Positions 37,911 to 46,387 of a DNA stretch of 64,000 bases are shown here, piece after piece (positions within the stretch are counted from its first letter, which is position 1; each line of letters begins with the position of its first letter). A program made the position numbers and the translations under genes. This DNA is from Nocardioides thalensis (GTDB lineage: Bacteria > Actinomycetota > Actinomycetes > Propionibacteriales > Nocardioidaceae): contig NZ_JACCFP010000001.1 in NCBI RefSeq assembly GCF_013410655.1, positions 1,488,001 through 1,552,000 on the forward strand, in the 5' to 3' direction. The notes beneath the pieces are model-generated. The model was not told where the DNA came from, made no database searches, and was given only the letters and a program-made list of their open reading frames with translations.

Positions 37911-38510
37911 TCAGGAGAAGAGTCCCGCGAGCCCGACGGGGCGTGTCCAGCCGGCGTACGGCGACCGCGTCGGCGCGCCCGGCCCGACGCGACCGGCGGC
38001 CACGGGCTCGTCGCGCCACAGCGGCAGCAGCCGCACCGGCCCGAGACCGACCAGCAGGAGCGGATCGAGGTAGACGTCGTCGCTGTTGCGGATCCACCCC
38101 CAGTGCAGGCAGGCCCGCGGGAAGCAGTGCGACCCCGGGAGGTCGAGGGACCCGATCGGAGCGCCTGCCGCGACCGGGTCACCCACCTGCACCGACGCGC
38201 TCACCGGCTCGTAGGTCGTGCGCGTGTCGCCGTGGTCGACGACCACCACGCCGCGGCCGGCGAGCATCCCCGCGTAGGTCACCGTCCCTGCCAGCGCCGC
38301 GTGCACCGTCTGCCCGGGCCGGCCGAGCAGGTCGACGCCGCGGTGGCCGGCGCCGTACGGCGTGTCCGGCGGGTCGAACCGCTCCACCACCTCCGGTTGC
38401 GGCCGGAGCGGCCAGGCGCCGCGAGGGACCTCGTCGTCGGCAGCGGCGCGGGGGAGTGCCACGACGGCGAGGGCCGACGCGAGGAGCAGCGACGAGATGA
38501 CGGTGCGCAT
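37911..38510 (-). CDS. Secreted M23-family metallopeptidase (LytM-like)
   Basis: 199 residues. Signal peptide ([23 protein letters not shown]), then a compact M23 domain: GHRGVDLLG gives the first His and Asp zinc ligands, and LHWGWIRN the last. VKPGQTV-like [19 protein letters not shown] and [17 protein letters not shown] are typical of LytM/LysM-type endopeptidases that cleave peptidoglycan cross-bridges or act as inactive activators. The central HxH motif is LHW with one His only, so activity should be checked. A member of this family commonly lies divergent from rpsB in actinobacteria. Confidence 0.87.
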   Translation of the reverse strand: MRTVISSLLLASALAVVALPRAAADDEVPRGAWPLRPQPEVVERFDPPDTPYGAGHRGVDLLGRPGQTVHAALAGTVTYAGMLAGRGVVVVDHGDTRTTYEPVSASVQVGDPVAAGAPIGSLDLPGSHCFPRACLHWGWIRNSDDVYLDPLLLVGLGPVRLLPLWRDEPVAAGRVGPGAPTRSPYAGWTRPVGLAGLFS

Positions 38511-38839
38511 GCGAGCAGCGTGCGCCGCGCGGGCGCCGATCGGGATCGTCGCGGGTCCCGGCTGTGGACAGCGGGGTCCGGCAGCACCCCTGTGGACCGT
38601 TCCCGGCCCGCTCGGGGATTGGTGCGGGCACGGTCACAGCGGATACCCTGGGCGGACCGGTTCCAGGACCGCCCGTGTGGGCTGCCCGGGAGCCGGAATA
38701 CGCGCGTCAGCAGACCACGACGGGTCCCCCTCCGGGGCCCGACCGCCCGTGGGTGACGGTCCTCAGTCCTGAGCAGTCAGGTCGGGCCGCACGCAGGCGC
38801 CAGGACCGAACTGAAAACAACCCAACAGGAGACACCATC
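38511..38839 (+). promoter_or_regulatory. Upstream region of rpsB (329 bp, no gene)
   Basis: Spacer divergent between the M23 gene and rpsB. TACCCT (38644-38649) is the best -10, with TTGGTG (38619-38624) as a weak -35 at 19 bp. It would give a leader of about 185 nt ending in AGGAG before the rpsB ATG. The leader has only short hairpins (for example CTCAG-TC-CTGAG near 38762). Ribosomal protein uS2 represses its own operon in E. coli, but no matching leader structure was recognised. Confidence 0.4.
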
Positions 38840-39775
38840 ATGGCTGTCGTGACCATGCGCCAGCTCCTCGAGAGCGGCGTCCACTTCGGACACCAGACCC
38901 GTCGCTGGAACCCGAAGATGAAGCGGTTCATCCTCACCGACCGCAACGGCATCTACATCATCGACCTGCAGCAGTCGCTGGCCTACATCGACCGCAGCTA
39001 CGCCTTCATCAAGGAGACCGTGGCCAAGGGCGGGACGATCATGTTCGTCGGTACCAAGAAGCAGGCCCAGGAGGCCATCGCCGAGCAGGCGCAGCGCGTG
39101 GGCATGCCCTACGTCAACCAGCGCTGGCTGGGCGGCATGCTCACCAACTTCTCGACCATGAGCCAGCGGATCAACCGCCTCAAGGAGCTCAGCGACGTCG
39201 ACTTCGACGACGTGGCCGGCTCCAACCGCACGAAGAAGGAGCTCCTGCAGATGCGGCGGGAGCACGACAAGCTCGAGAAGACCCTCGGTGGCATCCGCGA
39301 GATGAGCCGGACCCCCTCCGCGGTGTGGATCGTCGACACCAACAAGGAGCACCTGGCGGTCGAGGAGGCCCGCAAGCTGCGGATCCCGATCATCGCCATC
39401 CTCGACTCCAACTGCGACCCCGACGTCGTCGACTTCCCGATCCCGGGCAACGACGACGCGATCCGCGCGGTCGGCCTGCTGACCCGCGTCGTCGCCGACG
39501 CCGTCGCCGAGGGCCTCATCGCCCGCTCCGGCGCCAAGGGCGGCGACGCCGCCACGGCCGAGGAGCCGCTGGCCGAGTGGGAGCGCGAGCTGCTCGAGCA
39601 GCAGGAGGCCGCTCCGGCCGCCGACGCCGCTCCGGCCGCCGACGCCGCGCCGGCCACCGAGGCCGCGCCCGCTGCCGAGGCGCCCGCCGAGGACGCCGCG
39701 ACCGAGGCCCCCGCCGAGGCCGCCCCGGCCACCGAGGAGCCCGCCGCCGAGACCGAGGCCCCGGCCGAGGCCTGA
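38840..39775 (+). CDS. rpsB: 30S ribosomal protein uS2
   Basis: 311 residues. Canonical uS2 over 1-250: [58 protein letters not shown] and the final [20 protein letters not shown]. After about residue 250 comes a low-complexity tail of Ala, Glu and Pro ([20 protein letters not shown] and onward), as in bS16 here. Start ATG 38840 with AGGAG 8 nt upstream. Forms the usual pair with tsf, 43 nt downstream. Confidence 0.97.
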   Translation: MAVVTMRQLLESGVHFGHQTRRWNPKMKRFILTDRNGIYIIDLQQSLAYIDRSYAFIKETVAKGGTIMFVGTKKQAQEAIAEQAQRVGMPYVNQRWLGGMLTNFSTMSQRINRLKELSDVDFDDVAGSNRTKKELLQMRREHDKLEKTLGGIREMSRTPSAVWIVDTNKEHLAVEEARKLRIPIIAILDSNCDPDVVDFPIPGNDDAIRAVGLLTRVVADAVAEGLIARSGAKGGDAATAEEPLAEWERELLEQQEAAPAADAAPAADAAPATEAAPAAEAPAEDAATEAPAEAAPATEEPAAETEAPAEA

Positions 39776-39818
39776 GCCGCCGGCCGACCGACACCATCCG
39801 TTAGATCGAGGGAGATCC

Positions 39819-40628
39819 ATGGCTTACACCGCCGCCGACGTGAAGAAGCTCCGTGAGCTGACCCAGGCCGGGATGATGGACTGCAAGAAGGCGCTCGACG
39901 AGACCGACGGCGACTTCGACAAGGCCGTCGAGCTGCTCCGCGTCAAGGGTGCGGCCAAGGCCGCCGCCCGCGCCGCCGAGCGCGAGGCGTCCTCCGGCCT
40001 GGTCGCGGCCTCGGGCAGCGCCCTGATCAGCCTCAAGGCCGAGACCGACTTCGTCGCGAAGAACGAGGCGTTCATCAACGCGGCCCAGGCCATCGCCGAC
40101 GCCGCGAACGCCAACAAGATCGGCGACGCCGAGGCGCTCAAGGCCGTGTCGCTCGGCGAGAAGACCGTCGGCGAGACCGTCGACGAGCTCGCTCGCACCA
40201 TCGGCGAGAAGATCGAGCTCGGCGAGGTCGCCTACTTCGACGGCCCGACCACCGTCTACCTGCACAAGAAGGCCTCCGACCTGCCGCCGGCCCTCGGCGT
40301 GCTGGTGGAGTTCGAGGGTGACGAGGCTGCTGCCAAGCAGGCCGCCCAGCAGGCCGCCGCGCTCAAGGCGCAGTACCTCACCTCCGACGAGGTCCCGGCC
40401 GACATCGTCGCCGCCGAGAAGGACGTGCTGACCAAGAAGACGCTGGAGGAGGGCAAGCCCGAGGCTGCCGTCGCCAAGATCGTCGAGGGTCGCATCGGCG
40501 CGTTCTTCAAGGAGATCGTGCTCCTCGACCAGGAGTCGGTCTTCGAGTCGAAGAAGTCGGTCAAGCAGGTGCTCGACGCCGCGAACACCACCGTTAAGCG
40601 GTTCGCCCGCTTCGAGGTGGGCGCCTGA
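39819..40628 (+). CDS. tsf: Translation elongation factor EF-Ts
   Basis: 269 residues. UBA-like N terminus (AADVKKLRELTQAGMMDCKKALDETDGDFDKAVELLR) and the essential TDFVAKNEAF motif, which inserts into EF-Tu to release GDP. Two dimerisation/core subdomains follow, ending FARFEVGA. Length matches actinobacterial EF-Ts. Start ATG 39819 after GAGGGAG. A long palindromic element and a strong terminator follow. Confidence 0.97.
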   Translation: MAYTAADVKKLRELTQAGMMDCKKALDETDGDFDKAVELLRVKGAAKAAARAAEREASSGLVAASGSALISLKAETDFVAKNEAFINAAQAIADAANANKIGDAEALKAVSLGEKTVGETVDELARTIGEKIELGEVAYFDGPTTVYLHKKASDLPPALGVLVEFEGDEAAAKQAAQQAAALKAQYLTSDEVPADIVAAEKDVLTKKTLEEGKPEAAVAKIVEGRIGAFFKEIVLLDQESVFESKKSVKQVLDAANTTVKRFARFEVGA

Positions 40629-40629
40629 C

Positions 40630-40730
40630 GATCCGTAGCACGCACCTGGCGGCGTTGGCGGCGCTCGACGACCGCTTCGCCTGGTAGGTCGCCTTCGCGC
40701 CGCCGCCTTGCCAGGCACGCACTACGAATC
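40630..40730. repeat. Large imperfect palindromic element after tsf
   Basis: Outer arms 40630-40654 (GATCCGTAGCACGCACCTGG and onward) and 40705-40730 (ending GGCACGCACTACGAATC) pair in reverse complement with few mismatches; inner GGCGGCGC (40657-40664 area) pairs with GCGCCGCC near 40698. The total is about 100 bp, between the tsf stop and the tsf terminator. Size and placement suggest a REP/MITE-like extragenic element. No ORF. Confidence 0.6.
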
Positions 40731-40749
40731 GCCAGACCCGCGATCCTCA

Positions 40750-40787
40750 CGAAGGCCGGGTCCCACTCACGTGGGGCCCGGCCTTCG
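40750..40787 (+). terminator. Terminator of rpsB-tsf
   Basis: Stem arms 40750-40766 and 40771-40787 pair at 16 of 17 positions, TCAC loop, followed by GCATTTG. The remaining 177 bp up to the next gene (40788-40964) hold its promoter region, with no other feature seen. Confidence 0.85.
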
Positions 40788-40964
40788 GCATTTGTCGACG
40801 GCCGGACCGGGCCGACATTTCATCCGGACGGACGAATTCATTCCGCCATCCACAGGACGGCTCTCGCGTTAGGTTTGGCGCGCCGGCTGTCGGAGATGTG
40901 TCGGTGACGTGCGCCTCGCAGCATCGCGGGCGCCCCTCGTGTGTCAGGTGAAGGAGATCGTCAA

Positions 40965-42158
40965 ATGGGACTCATCCAGGCTGCGACCGGCGCGGTCGGC
41001 GGCACCCTCGGCGACCAGTGGCTCGACTTCTACGGCGTACCCGACGGGGTGCCCTCGACCGCCGCGCTGTTCCCGGCGGTGGCCAAGGGGAGGAACGCCG
41101 GCCGCGGCAGCAACGACAGCGGCTCCAACGGCGTGATCACCAACGGCTCCAAGATCATCGTCCCCGAGGGCTACGGCGTGGTCCTGTTCGAGGACGGCGG
41201 CTTCACCGGCTTCGCGGCCGAGCCGGGTGCCTACGTGTGGAACTCCGACGAGCCCGCGTCGCAGTCGGTGTTCTCCGGCGGCGGCCTCGTCGACTCGGTG
41301 ATCAGGCAGAGCTGGGAGCGGTTCAAGTTCGGCGGCCGCCCCTCCACGCAGCAGAACGCGGTGTTCGTGACGCTCAAGGAGCTGCCCAACAACAAGTTCG
41401 GCACCCAGTCGGAGATCTACTGGGACGACGCGTTCCTCAACACCCAGGTCGGCGCGATCACCCGCGGCACCTACACGCTGAAGATCACCGACCCGCTGAC
41501 CTTCATCCGCAACTTCGTCCCCGCCAACGTGATCGGCGGCCGAGCCGTCTTCGACTTCACCGACATCGACAACCCCGCGGGCGAGCAGCTCTTCAACGAG
41601 GTGGTCGGCTCCCTGGCCCCGGCGTTCTCGATGTACACCAACGACCCCGCGAAGGGGAACCGCATCGCGCGTCTCCAGCAGGACTCGATCGGTTTCGCTC
41701 AGTCGCTCTCCGCCGCTGTCGAGCAGAACTACCAGTGGAAGACCGACCGCGGCCTCGAGATCGTCAAGACGGCCATCGTCTCGATCGAGTACGACGCGAC
41801 GACCCGTGAGCTGCTGAAGAACGTGCAGCGCGCCGACGCGCTCTCCGGCGCCCGCGGCAACTCCAACCTCCAGGCGTCCGTCGCGGCCGGTATCGAGGCA
41901 GCCGGCGAGAACGCCGGCCCGGGTGGCGTGCTCGGCATGGGCATGGCCGCCAACAGCATGGGCGTCGGCGGGCTCCAGCAGCCCGTCGCCCCGCCGGCGC
42001 CGGCCGCCCCCGCGGCACCCGCCGCACCCGCAGCCCCGGCTGCCCCCGCGGCCGAGGACCCGATGACCGTGCTCAAGCGCGCCAAGGAGATGCTCGACGC
42101 CGGCCTGATCACCCAGGCCGACTACGACGCCGCGAAGGCCAAGGCGCTCGGTCTCTGA
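40965..42158 (+). CDS. SPFH-domain protein (YdjI/virion-core-protein-like) with C-terminal SHOCT
   Basis: 397 residues, start ATG 40965 with AAGGAG 8 nt upstream. Residues about 60-280 are an SPFH-type domain (GSKIIVPEGYGVVLFEDGGFTGFAAEPGAYVW; YWDDAFLNTQVGAITRGTYTLKITDPLTFIRNFVP). A Gly/Ala region and an (APA)n hinge lead to a SHOCT motif at the end (DPMTVLKRAKEMLDAGLITQADYDAAKAKALGL). B. subtilis YdjI, of this family, works with YdjG and YdjH to place PspA at the membrane under stress. Here the next two genes resemble that set, but no PspA is adjacent. Confidence 0.85.
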   Translation: MGLIQAATGAVGGTLGDQWLDFYGVPDGVPSTAALFPAVAKGRNAGRGSNDSGSNGVITNGSKIIVPEGYGVVLFEDGGFTGFAAEPGAYVWNSDEPASQSVFSGGGLVDSVIRQSWERFKFGGRPSTQQNAVFVTLKELPNNKFGTQSEIYWDDAFLNTQVGAITRGTYTLKITDPLTFIRNFVPANVIGGRAVFDFTDIDNPAGEQLFNEVVGSLAPAFSMYTNDPAKGNRIARLQQDSIGFAQSLSAAVEQNYQWKTDRGLEIVKTAIVSIEYDATTRELLKNVQRADALSGARGNSNLQASVAAGIEAAGENAGPGGVLGMGMAANSMGVGGLQQPVAPPAPAAPAAPAAPAAPAAPAAEDPMTVLKRAKEMLDAGLITQADYDAAKAKALGL

Positions 42159-42159
42159 C

Positions 42160-43416
42160 ATGTCACAGGAGTCCGTGGAACCCCAGCAGCCCACCTTCGA
42201 CGGGCCGCCGCTGTCGCTCGAGGAGGAGCTCGCCGCGGCGAAGGCAGAGCCCGAGCCCAAGCCGAGCATCGAGACCGTCAACGAGTCGCTCAAGGACGGG
42301 CTCAACCGGTGCCCGAAGTGCGGCTCCACCGACGTCCGGCTCCGCGGCTCGACCGGCATGCTCGTCTGCCTGTTCTGCCGCAACGAGTGGCAGGAGGCCC
42401 GGGTCGAGGAGGAGTTCGGCCTCGGCGAGGGCATCGAGGAGCTCGAGGGCACCGTCATCGCCAGCGGGGCCGAGAACATCGTGGCCGACGTGGCCGACCA
42501 GCTCACCTTCAAGTGCGAGGCGTGCGGCGCTGAGGTGGTCGTCGACACGGCGCACGCGCTCAACGCGCGCTGCCACTGGTGCCGCCACACCCTCAACGTC
42601 AACCAGCAGATCCCGAACGGGGCCGTGCCCGACGCCGTGCTTCCGTTCCACCTGACGAAGGAGCAGGCGGTCGAGAAGATCCGCGAGTTCGCCTCCAAGC
42701 GACGGCTCTTCGCCCACGGCCGGTTCAAGAAGGAGTTCGTGCCGGAGAACGTGCTCGGGGTCTACCTGCCCTACCTGGTCATCGACGCCCGTGCCGATGC
42801 CAAGTACTGGGGCAAGGGCGAGGTCCAGACCCGGCGCTGGACCGAGAAGAAGGGCGATGACACCGTCACCTACTACGCGGCCGACGTCTACCAGGTCGCG
42901 CGCCAGGTGAACTTCACCGTCGACGACCTGACCATCGAGGGCTCCGCCGAGCGGATGGACTTCGGCAGCGAGAACACCAACAACATCGTCAACGCGATCC
43001 TCCCGTTCGACACGAAGAACGCCGTCAAGTGGAACGCCAGCTATCTCGTCGGCTTCACCAGCGAGAAGCGCGACCTCAACGTCGACGCGCTGCACCCGGT
43101 CCTCGAGGACCAGCTGCTCTCGATCGGCCGGTCGCAGGTGCACGCCTCGCTGGCGCGGTTCGGCCGCGGGGTCCGCTGGGAGCAGGAGCAGATCGACGTC
43201 GGCGGGTCCCGCTGGGTGTCGATGTACCTGCCCGTGTGGCTCTACTCCTACCGGCAGGAGAGCAACGGTCTCCTCCACTACATCGCAGTCAACGCCCGGA
43301 CCGGCGAGACCATGGGCAGCATCCCTGTCTCGCAGCCCAAGCTGCTGCTGGCGGCGTTCACGGTCGGCACGTTCCTCGAGGGCATCGCCGGCGCGATCCT
43401 GGTGGCGACGGCATGA
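42160..43416 (+). CDS. Zinc-ribbon membrane protein (YdjG-like)
   Basis: 418 residues, 1 nt after the SPFH gene. Two zinc ribbons: CPKCGSTDVRL...CLFC (about 51-76) and CEACGAEVVVD...CHWC (about 120-145), the TFIIB-type ribbon of YdjG-like proteins. A soluble beta-rich region follows (YLPYLVIDARADAKYWGKGE; ARQVNFTVDDLTIEG), then a C-terminal hydrophobic segment (LLLAAFTVGTFLEGIAGAILVATA) that should anchor it. The N-terminal 40 residues are acidic and disordered. Probably tethers or recruits the SPFH protein; this is inferred from the B. subtilis system. Overlaps the next gene by 4 nt. Confidence 0.82.
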   Translation: MSQESVEPQQPTFDGPPLSLEEELAAAKAEPEPKPSIETVNESLKDGLNRCPKCGSTDVRLRGSTGMLVCLFCRNEWQEARVEEEFGLGEGIEELEGTVIASGAENIVADVADQLTFKCEACGAEVVVDTAHALNARCHWCRHTLNVNQQIPNGAVPDAVLPFHLTKEQAVEKIREFASKRRLFAHGRFKKEFVPENVLGVYLPYLVIDARADAKYWGKGEVQTRRWTEKKGDDTVTYYAADVYQVARQVNFTVDDLTIEGSAERMDFGSENTNNIVNAILPFDTKNAVKWNASYLVGFTSEKRDLNVDALHPVLEDQLLSIGRSQVHASLARFGRGVRWEQEQIDVGGSRWVSMYLPVWLYSYRQESNGLLHYIAVNARTGETMGSIPVSQPKLLLAAFTVGTFLEGIAGAILVATA

Positions 43417-43685
43417 CCGCCGACCTCATCGTGCAGGCGGCGGACGACGGCGTCCTGTGGCTGCTCGCGGCCGGCCCGGCGGGCGCGGCGGCGACGTACT
43501 GGGCGTTCTACCGCTACTACCGCAACACCGACAAGTCGCACCACTTCGAGCGGGACACGATCATCTCGCCGCAGCCGGTGCAGGGCGGCGAGGAGAAGAT
43601 CGACCACATCTCCCGGACCCGCGACTCCGACATCGACGGCGACAACAGCAGGAAGTTCCGGGAGCGGGTCCAGCGCATCCGCTGA
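43413..43685 (+). CDS. Small membrane protein of the SPFH operon
   Basis: 90 residues, ATGA overlap with the zinc-ribbon gene. One hydrophobic segment near the N terminus (VLWLLAAGPAGAAATYWAFYRYYRN), then a charged cytoplasmic tail (KSHHFERDTIISPQPVQGGEEKIDHISRTRDSDIDGDNSRKFRERVQRIR). By position it corresponds to YdjH of B. subtilis, though similarity is weak. Its tail may be the docking point for the two soluble partners. Confidence 0.75.
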   Translation: MTADLIVQAADDGVLWLLAAGPAGAAATYWAFYRYYRNTDKSHHFERDTIISPQPVQGGEEKIDHISRTRDSDIDGDNSRKFRERVQRIR

Positions 43686-43723
43686 GCGGTCCCGCGGACT
43701 GCGCAGGTCGACGGCGCGCCCGG

Positions 43724-43729
43724 TAGGGT
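43724..43729 (+). promoter_or_regulatory. -10 element of leaderless pyrH
   Basis: TAGGGT, 7 nt before the pyrH GTG at 43737, with no ribosome binding site between. It makes pyrH independent of the SPFH operon 51 nt upstream. Confidence 0.5.
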
Positions 43730-43736
43730 CGCCTTC

Positions 43737-44450
43737 GTGACGGGATACGCGCGCGTGCTGCTCAAGCTCTCGGGTGAGGTGTTCGGTGGCGGCGACGTCG
43801 GCCTCGACCTCGACGTGATCAACCGGATCGCCGGGGAGGTCGCCGAGGTCGCCAAGGGCGGCACCCAGGTCGCGATCGTGGTCGGTGGCGGCAACTTCTT
43901 CCGCGGTGCCGAGCTCCAGCAGCGCGGCATGGAGCGCGCCCGTGCCGACTACATGGGCATGCTCGGCACGGTCATGAACTGCCTGGCGCTGCAGGACCTC
44001 ACCGAGCAGCACGGCGTCGAGACCCGTGTCCAGACCGCGATCACGATGGGCCAGGTCGCCGAGCCCTACATCCCGCGCCGCGCCATCCGGCACATGGAGA
44101 AGGGCCGCGTCGTGATCTTCGGCGCCGGCGCAGGCATGCCGTTCTTCTCCACCGACACGGTGGCGGCCCAGCGTGCCCTGGAGACCCGCTGCGAGGTCAT
44201 CCTGATGGGCAAGCAGGGCGTCGACGGCGTCTACGACGCCGACCCGAACAAGGTTCCCGGAGCGACCATGTTCGGCGAGCTGACCTACGACGAGTACCTC
44301 ACCCGCGACCTCAAGGTCGCCGACGCGACCGGCATCAGCATGGCGCGCGACAACAAGATCGACATGGTCTTCTTCAACCTCTCCGTGGCGGGCAACATCG
44401 GCCGCGTGGTGCAGGGTGAGAAGATCGGCACGCTGGTCCACGCGGGCTGA
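43737..44450 (+). CDS. pyrH: UMP kinase
   Basis: 237 residues of the amino-acid-kinase fold: [51 protein letters not shown] and [14 protein letters not shown]. Makes UDP from UMP; bacterial enzymes are hexamers activated by GTP and inhibited by UTP. It starts the pyrH-frr-cdsA-rlmN group, conserved after rpsB-tsf in actinobacteria, with the SPFH operon inserted between tsf and pyrH here. Confidence 0.96.
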   Translation: MTGYARVLLKLSGEVFGGGDVGLDLDVINRIAGEVAEVAKGGTQVAIVVGGGNFFRGAELQQRGMERARADYMGMLGTVMNCLALQDLTEQHGVETRVQTAITMGQVAEPYIPRRAIRHMEKGRVVIFGAGAGMPFFSTDTVAAQRALETRCEVILMGKQGVDGVYDADPNKVPGATMFGELTYDEYLTRDLKVADATGISMARDNKIDMVFFNLSVAGNIGRVVQGEKIGTLVHAG

Positions 44451-44498
44451 GCCCCGACCCAGCCCGACCAGCCAGCAGAACGGACGAAGGAGAACCCG

Positions 44499-45056
44499 GT
44501 GATCAACGACATCCTCAACGAGGCCGACCAGAAGATGGGCAAGTCGGTCGACGCGACCCGCGAGGAGTTCGCGACCATCCGGGCGGGCCGCGCCACCCCC
44601 AGCATGTTCAGCAAGATCATGGTCGACTACTACGGCTCGCCGACCCCGATCCAGCAGCTCGCGTCGTTCACGGCGCCCGAGCCTCGGGTGATCCTGGTCC
44701 AGCCCTTCGACCAGGGCGCGAAGGCGAACATCGAGAAGGCGATCCGCGAGTCCGATCTCGGGGTCAACCCCTCCGACGACGGCCAGGTGCTGCGCTGCGT
44801 CTTCCCCGAGCTGACCGAGGAGCGCCGCAAGGAGTTCATCAAGCTCGCCAAGGAGAAGGCCGAGGGCGGCCGGGTCGCCGTGCGCCAGGTCCGCCAGAAG
44901 GCGAAGCAGAACCTCGAGCGGCTGGAGAAGGACGGCGAGGTCGGCAAGGACGACGTCACCGGCGCCGAGAAGAAGCTCGACGGCACGACCAAGAAGCACA
45001 CCGACGCCATCGACGACCTGCTCAAGCAGAAGGAAGCCGAGCTCCTCGAGGTCTGA
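44499..45056 (+). CDS. frr: Ribosome recycling factor
   Basis: 185 residues, the exact family length. L-shaped three-helix-bundle protein: VDATREEFATIRAGRATPSMFSKIMVDYYGSPTPIQQLASFTAPEPR at the domain I/II hinge, ending TDAIDDLLKQKEAELLEV. With EF-G it splits post-termination ribosomes. Start GTG 44499 with AAGGAG upstream; 48 nt after pyrH. Confidence 0.97.
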   Translation: MINDILNEADQKMGKSVDATREEFATIRAGRATPSMFSKIMVDYYGSPTPIQQLASFTAPEPRVILVQPFDQGAKANIEKAIRESDLGVNPSDDGQVLRCVFPELTEERRKEFIKLAKEKAEGGRVAVRQVRQKAKQNLERLEKDGEVGKDDVTGAEKKLDGTTKKHTDAIDDLLKQKEAELLEV

Positions 45057-45086
45057 GCGATCTCAGGACCCGCGGACCCCGCCTCG

Positions 45087-45992
45087 ATGAGCGACGCCAC
45101 CCAGCCGCCCGACGCTGCGCCGACGTCTTCCGAACCGCCCACGAAGGACCACGGGCGGGCCGGTCGAGACCTCAAGGCCGCCGTCGGGTCAGCCGTCGTG
45201 CTGCTCGGCGCGGCGGGCGCCTCGTTGTACTTCTGGAAGCCGGCGTTCATGCTGATCGTCGCGATCGCCGTGGTGGTCGCGGTGTGGGAGATCCGCAAGG
45301 GACTCCTCGTCAAGGACATCGACCTGCCCGAGCAGCCGCTGATGGTCGGCGGCGTCGTCATGGTCGTCGTGGCCTACGTGTCGGGCGCGGCGGCGCTCGT
45401 CACGGCCACCGCCGTCACGGCCCTGGTGGTCATGCTCTGGCTGCTGCGCCGCGGCGTCGACGGCTACGTCAAGAACGCCACCGCCTCGGTCTTCACGATC
45501 GTCTACCTGCCGTTCCTCGGTTCCTTCGTGGCACTGATGCTCGCCGAGGGCGGCGACACCTGGACCGGCGGCGGGCTCGACGACGACGGCGTCGCGGGCA
45601 TCATCACGTTCGTCCTGGTCACCATCGCCTCCGACATCGGCGGATACGTCGCTGGTGTCCTGTTCGGCAAGCACCCGATGGCCCCGGTGATCTCCCCGAA
45701 GAAGTCGTGGGAGGGCTTCTGCGGCTCGCTGCTCGCGACCGTCGGCGCCGGCGTCGCGCTCGTCGTCTACCTCCTCGACGGCGAGTGGTGGGTCGGCATC
45801 TGCCTCGGTCTGATCGCCGTCGTGATGGCCACCCTCGGCGACCTGTGCGAGTCGGTCATCAAGCGCGACCTCGGCGTGAAGGACATGAGCCAGGTCATCC
45901 CGGGACACGGCGGCATCCTCGACCGCCTCGACTCGCTGCTCGCCACGATCGCCCCCGTCTGGCTGTTGTTGCACTATGCGGTCTTCAGCTGA
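45087..45992 (+). CDS. cdsA: Phosphatidate cytidylyltransferase CdsA
   Basis: 301 residues, about 8 membrane segments after a 35-residue polar N terminus. The CDP-diglyceride synthase signature lies near the C terminus: SVIKRDLGVKDMSQVIPGHGGILDRLDSL, with its conserved Lys, Asp and HGG. Makes CDP-diacylglycerol from phosphatidate and CTP for phospholipid synthesis. Start ATG 45087, 30 nt after frr. Its last 17 nt overlap the following gene in another frame. Confidence 0.95.
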   Translation: MSDATQPPDAAPTSSEPPTKDHGRAGRDLKAAVGSAVVLLGAAGASLYFWKPAFMLIVAIAVVVAVWEIRKGLLVKDIDLPEQPLMVGGVVMVVVAYVSGAAALVTATAVTALVVMLWLLRRGVDGYVKNATASVFTIVYLPFLGSFVALMLAEGGDTWTGGGLDDDGVAGIITFVLVTIASDIGGYVAGVLFGKHPMAPVISPKKSWEGFCGSLLATVGAGVALVVYLLDGEWWVGICLGLIAVVMATLGDLCESVIKRDLGVKDMSQVIPGHGGILDRLDSLLATIAPVWLLLHYAVFS

Positions 45993-46350
45993 GCCGGACG
46001 TGCCGGAGGAGATCGGGACCCCGGACGACAAGAAGACGCTGCGCCCGGACTGGTGGCACCGCGACCACCCCGTGTTCGTCCCGCTCGCCGGGTTCTTCAC
46101 CGGAATGGTCTTCATCATCCTGATCCCCGGCACGTACGCCGCGCTGCTCAAGGAGGTCGTCGGCTACGAGCGGGCGCAGGCGCTCTTCCCGTTCGTGCTG
46201 CTGACCTTCGTCGTACCGATCGGGCTGCTGGTGCCGCACCACACCCGGAAGTTCGCCCGCTACATGCTCTTCGGCGCCGTCGCGACGCTGCTCGTGGTGG
46301 GCGGCGTCGCCCTCGCCGTCGGCTGGTTCCTCTACACCCGCGATCGTTGA
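45976..46350 (+). CDS. Small membrane protein overlapping cdsA
   Basis: 124 residues. Polar N terminus with an acidic stretch, [33 protein letters not shown], then two further hydrophobic segments ([44 protein letters not shown]): three predicted membrane helices. Start ATG 45976 lies within cdsA, a 17 nt overlap that implies translational coupling. No characterised family recognised. Confidence 0.8.
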   Translation: MRSSAEPDVPEEIGTPDDKKTLRPDWWHRDHPVFVPLAGFFTGMVFIILIPGTYAALLKEVVGYERAQALFPFVLLTFVVPIGLLVPHHTRKFARYMLFGAVATLLVVGGVALAVGWFLYTRDR

Positions 46351-46387
46351 TTTCGGGCGCGTCGGCGCGGGTGGGAGAATCGTGTCG

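Noticed and set aside
38511..38839. Riboswitch or uS2 leader structure upstream of rpsB
   Set aside because: Only short hairpins were found and no known riboswitch core could be recognised by eye.
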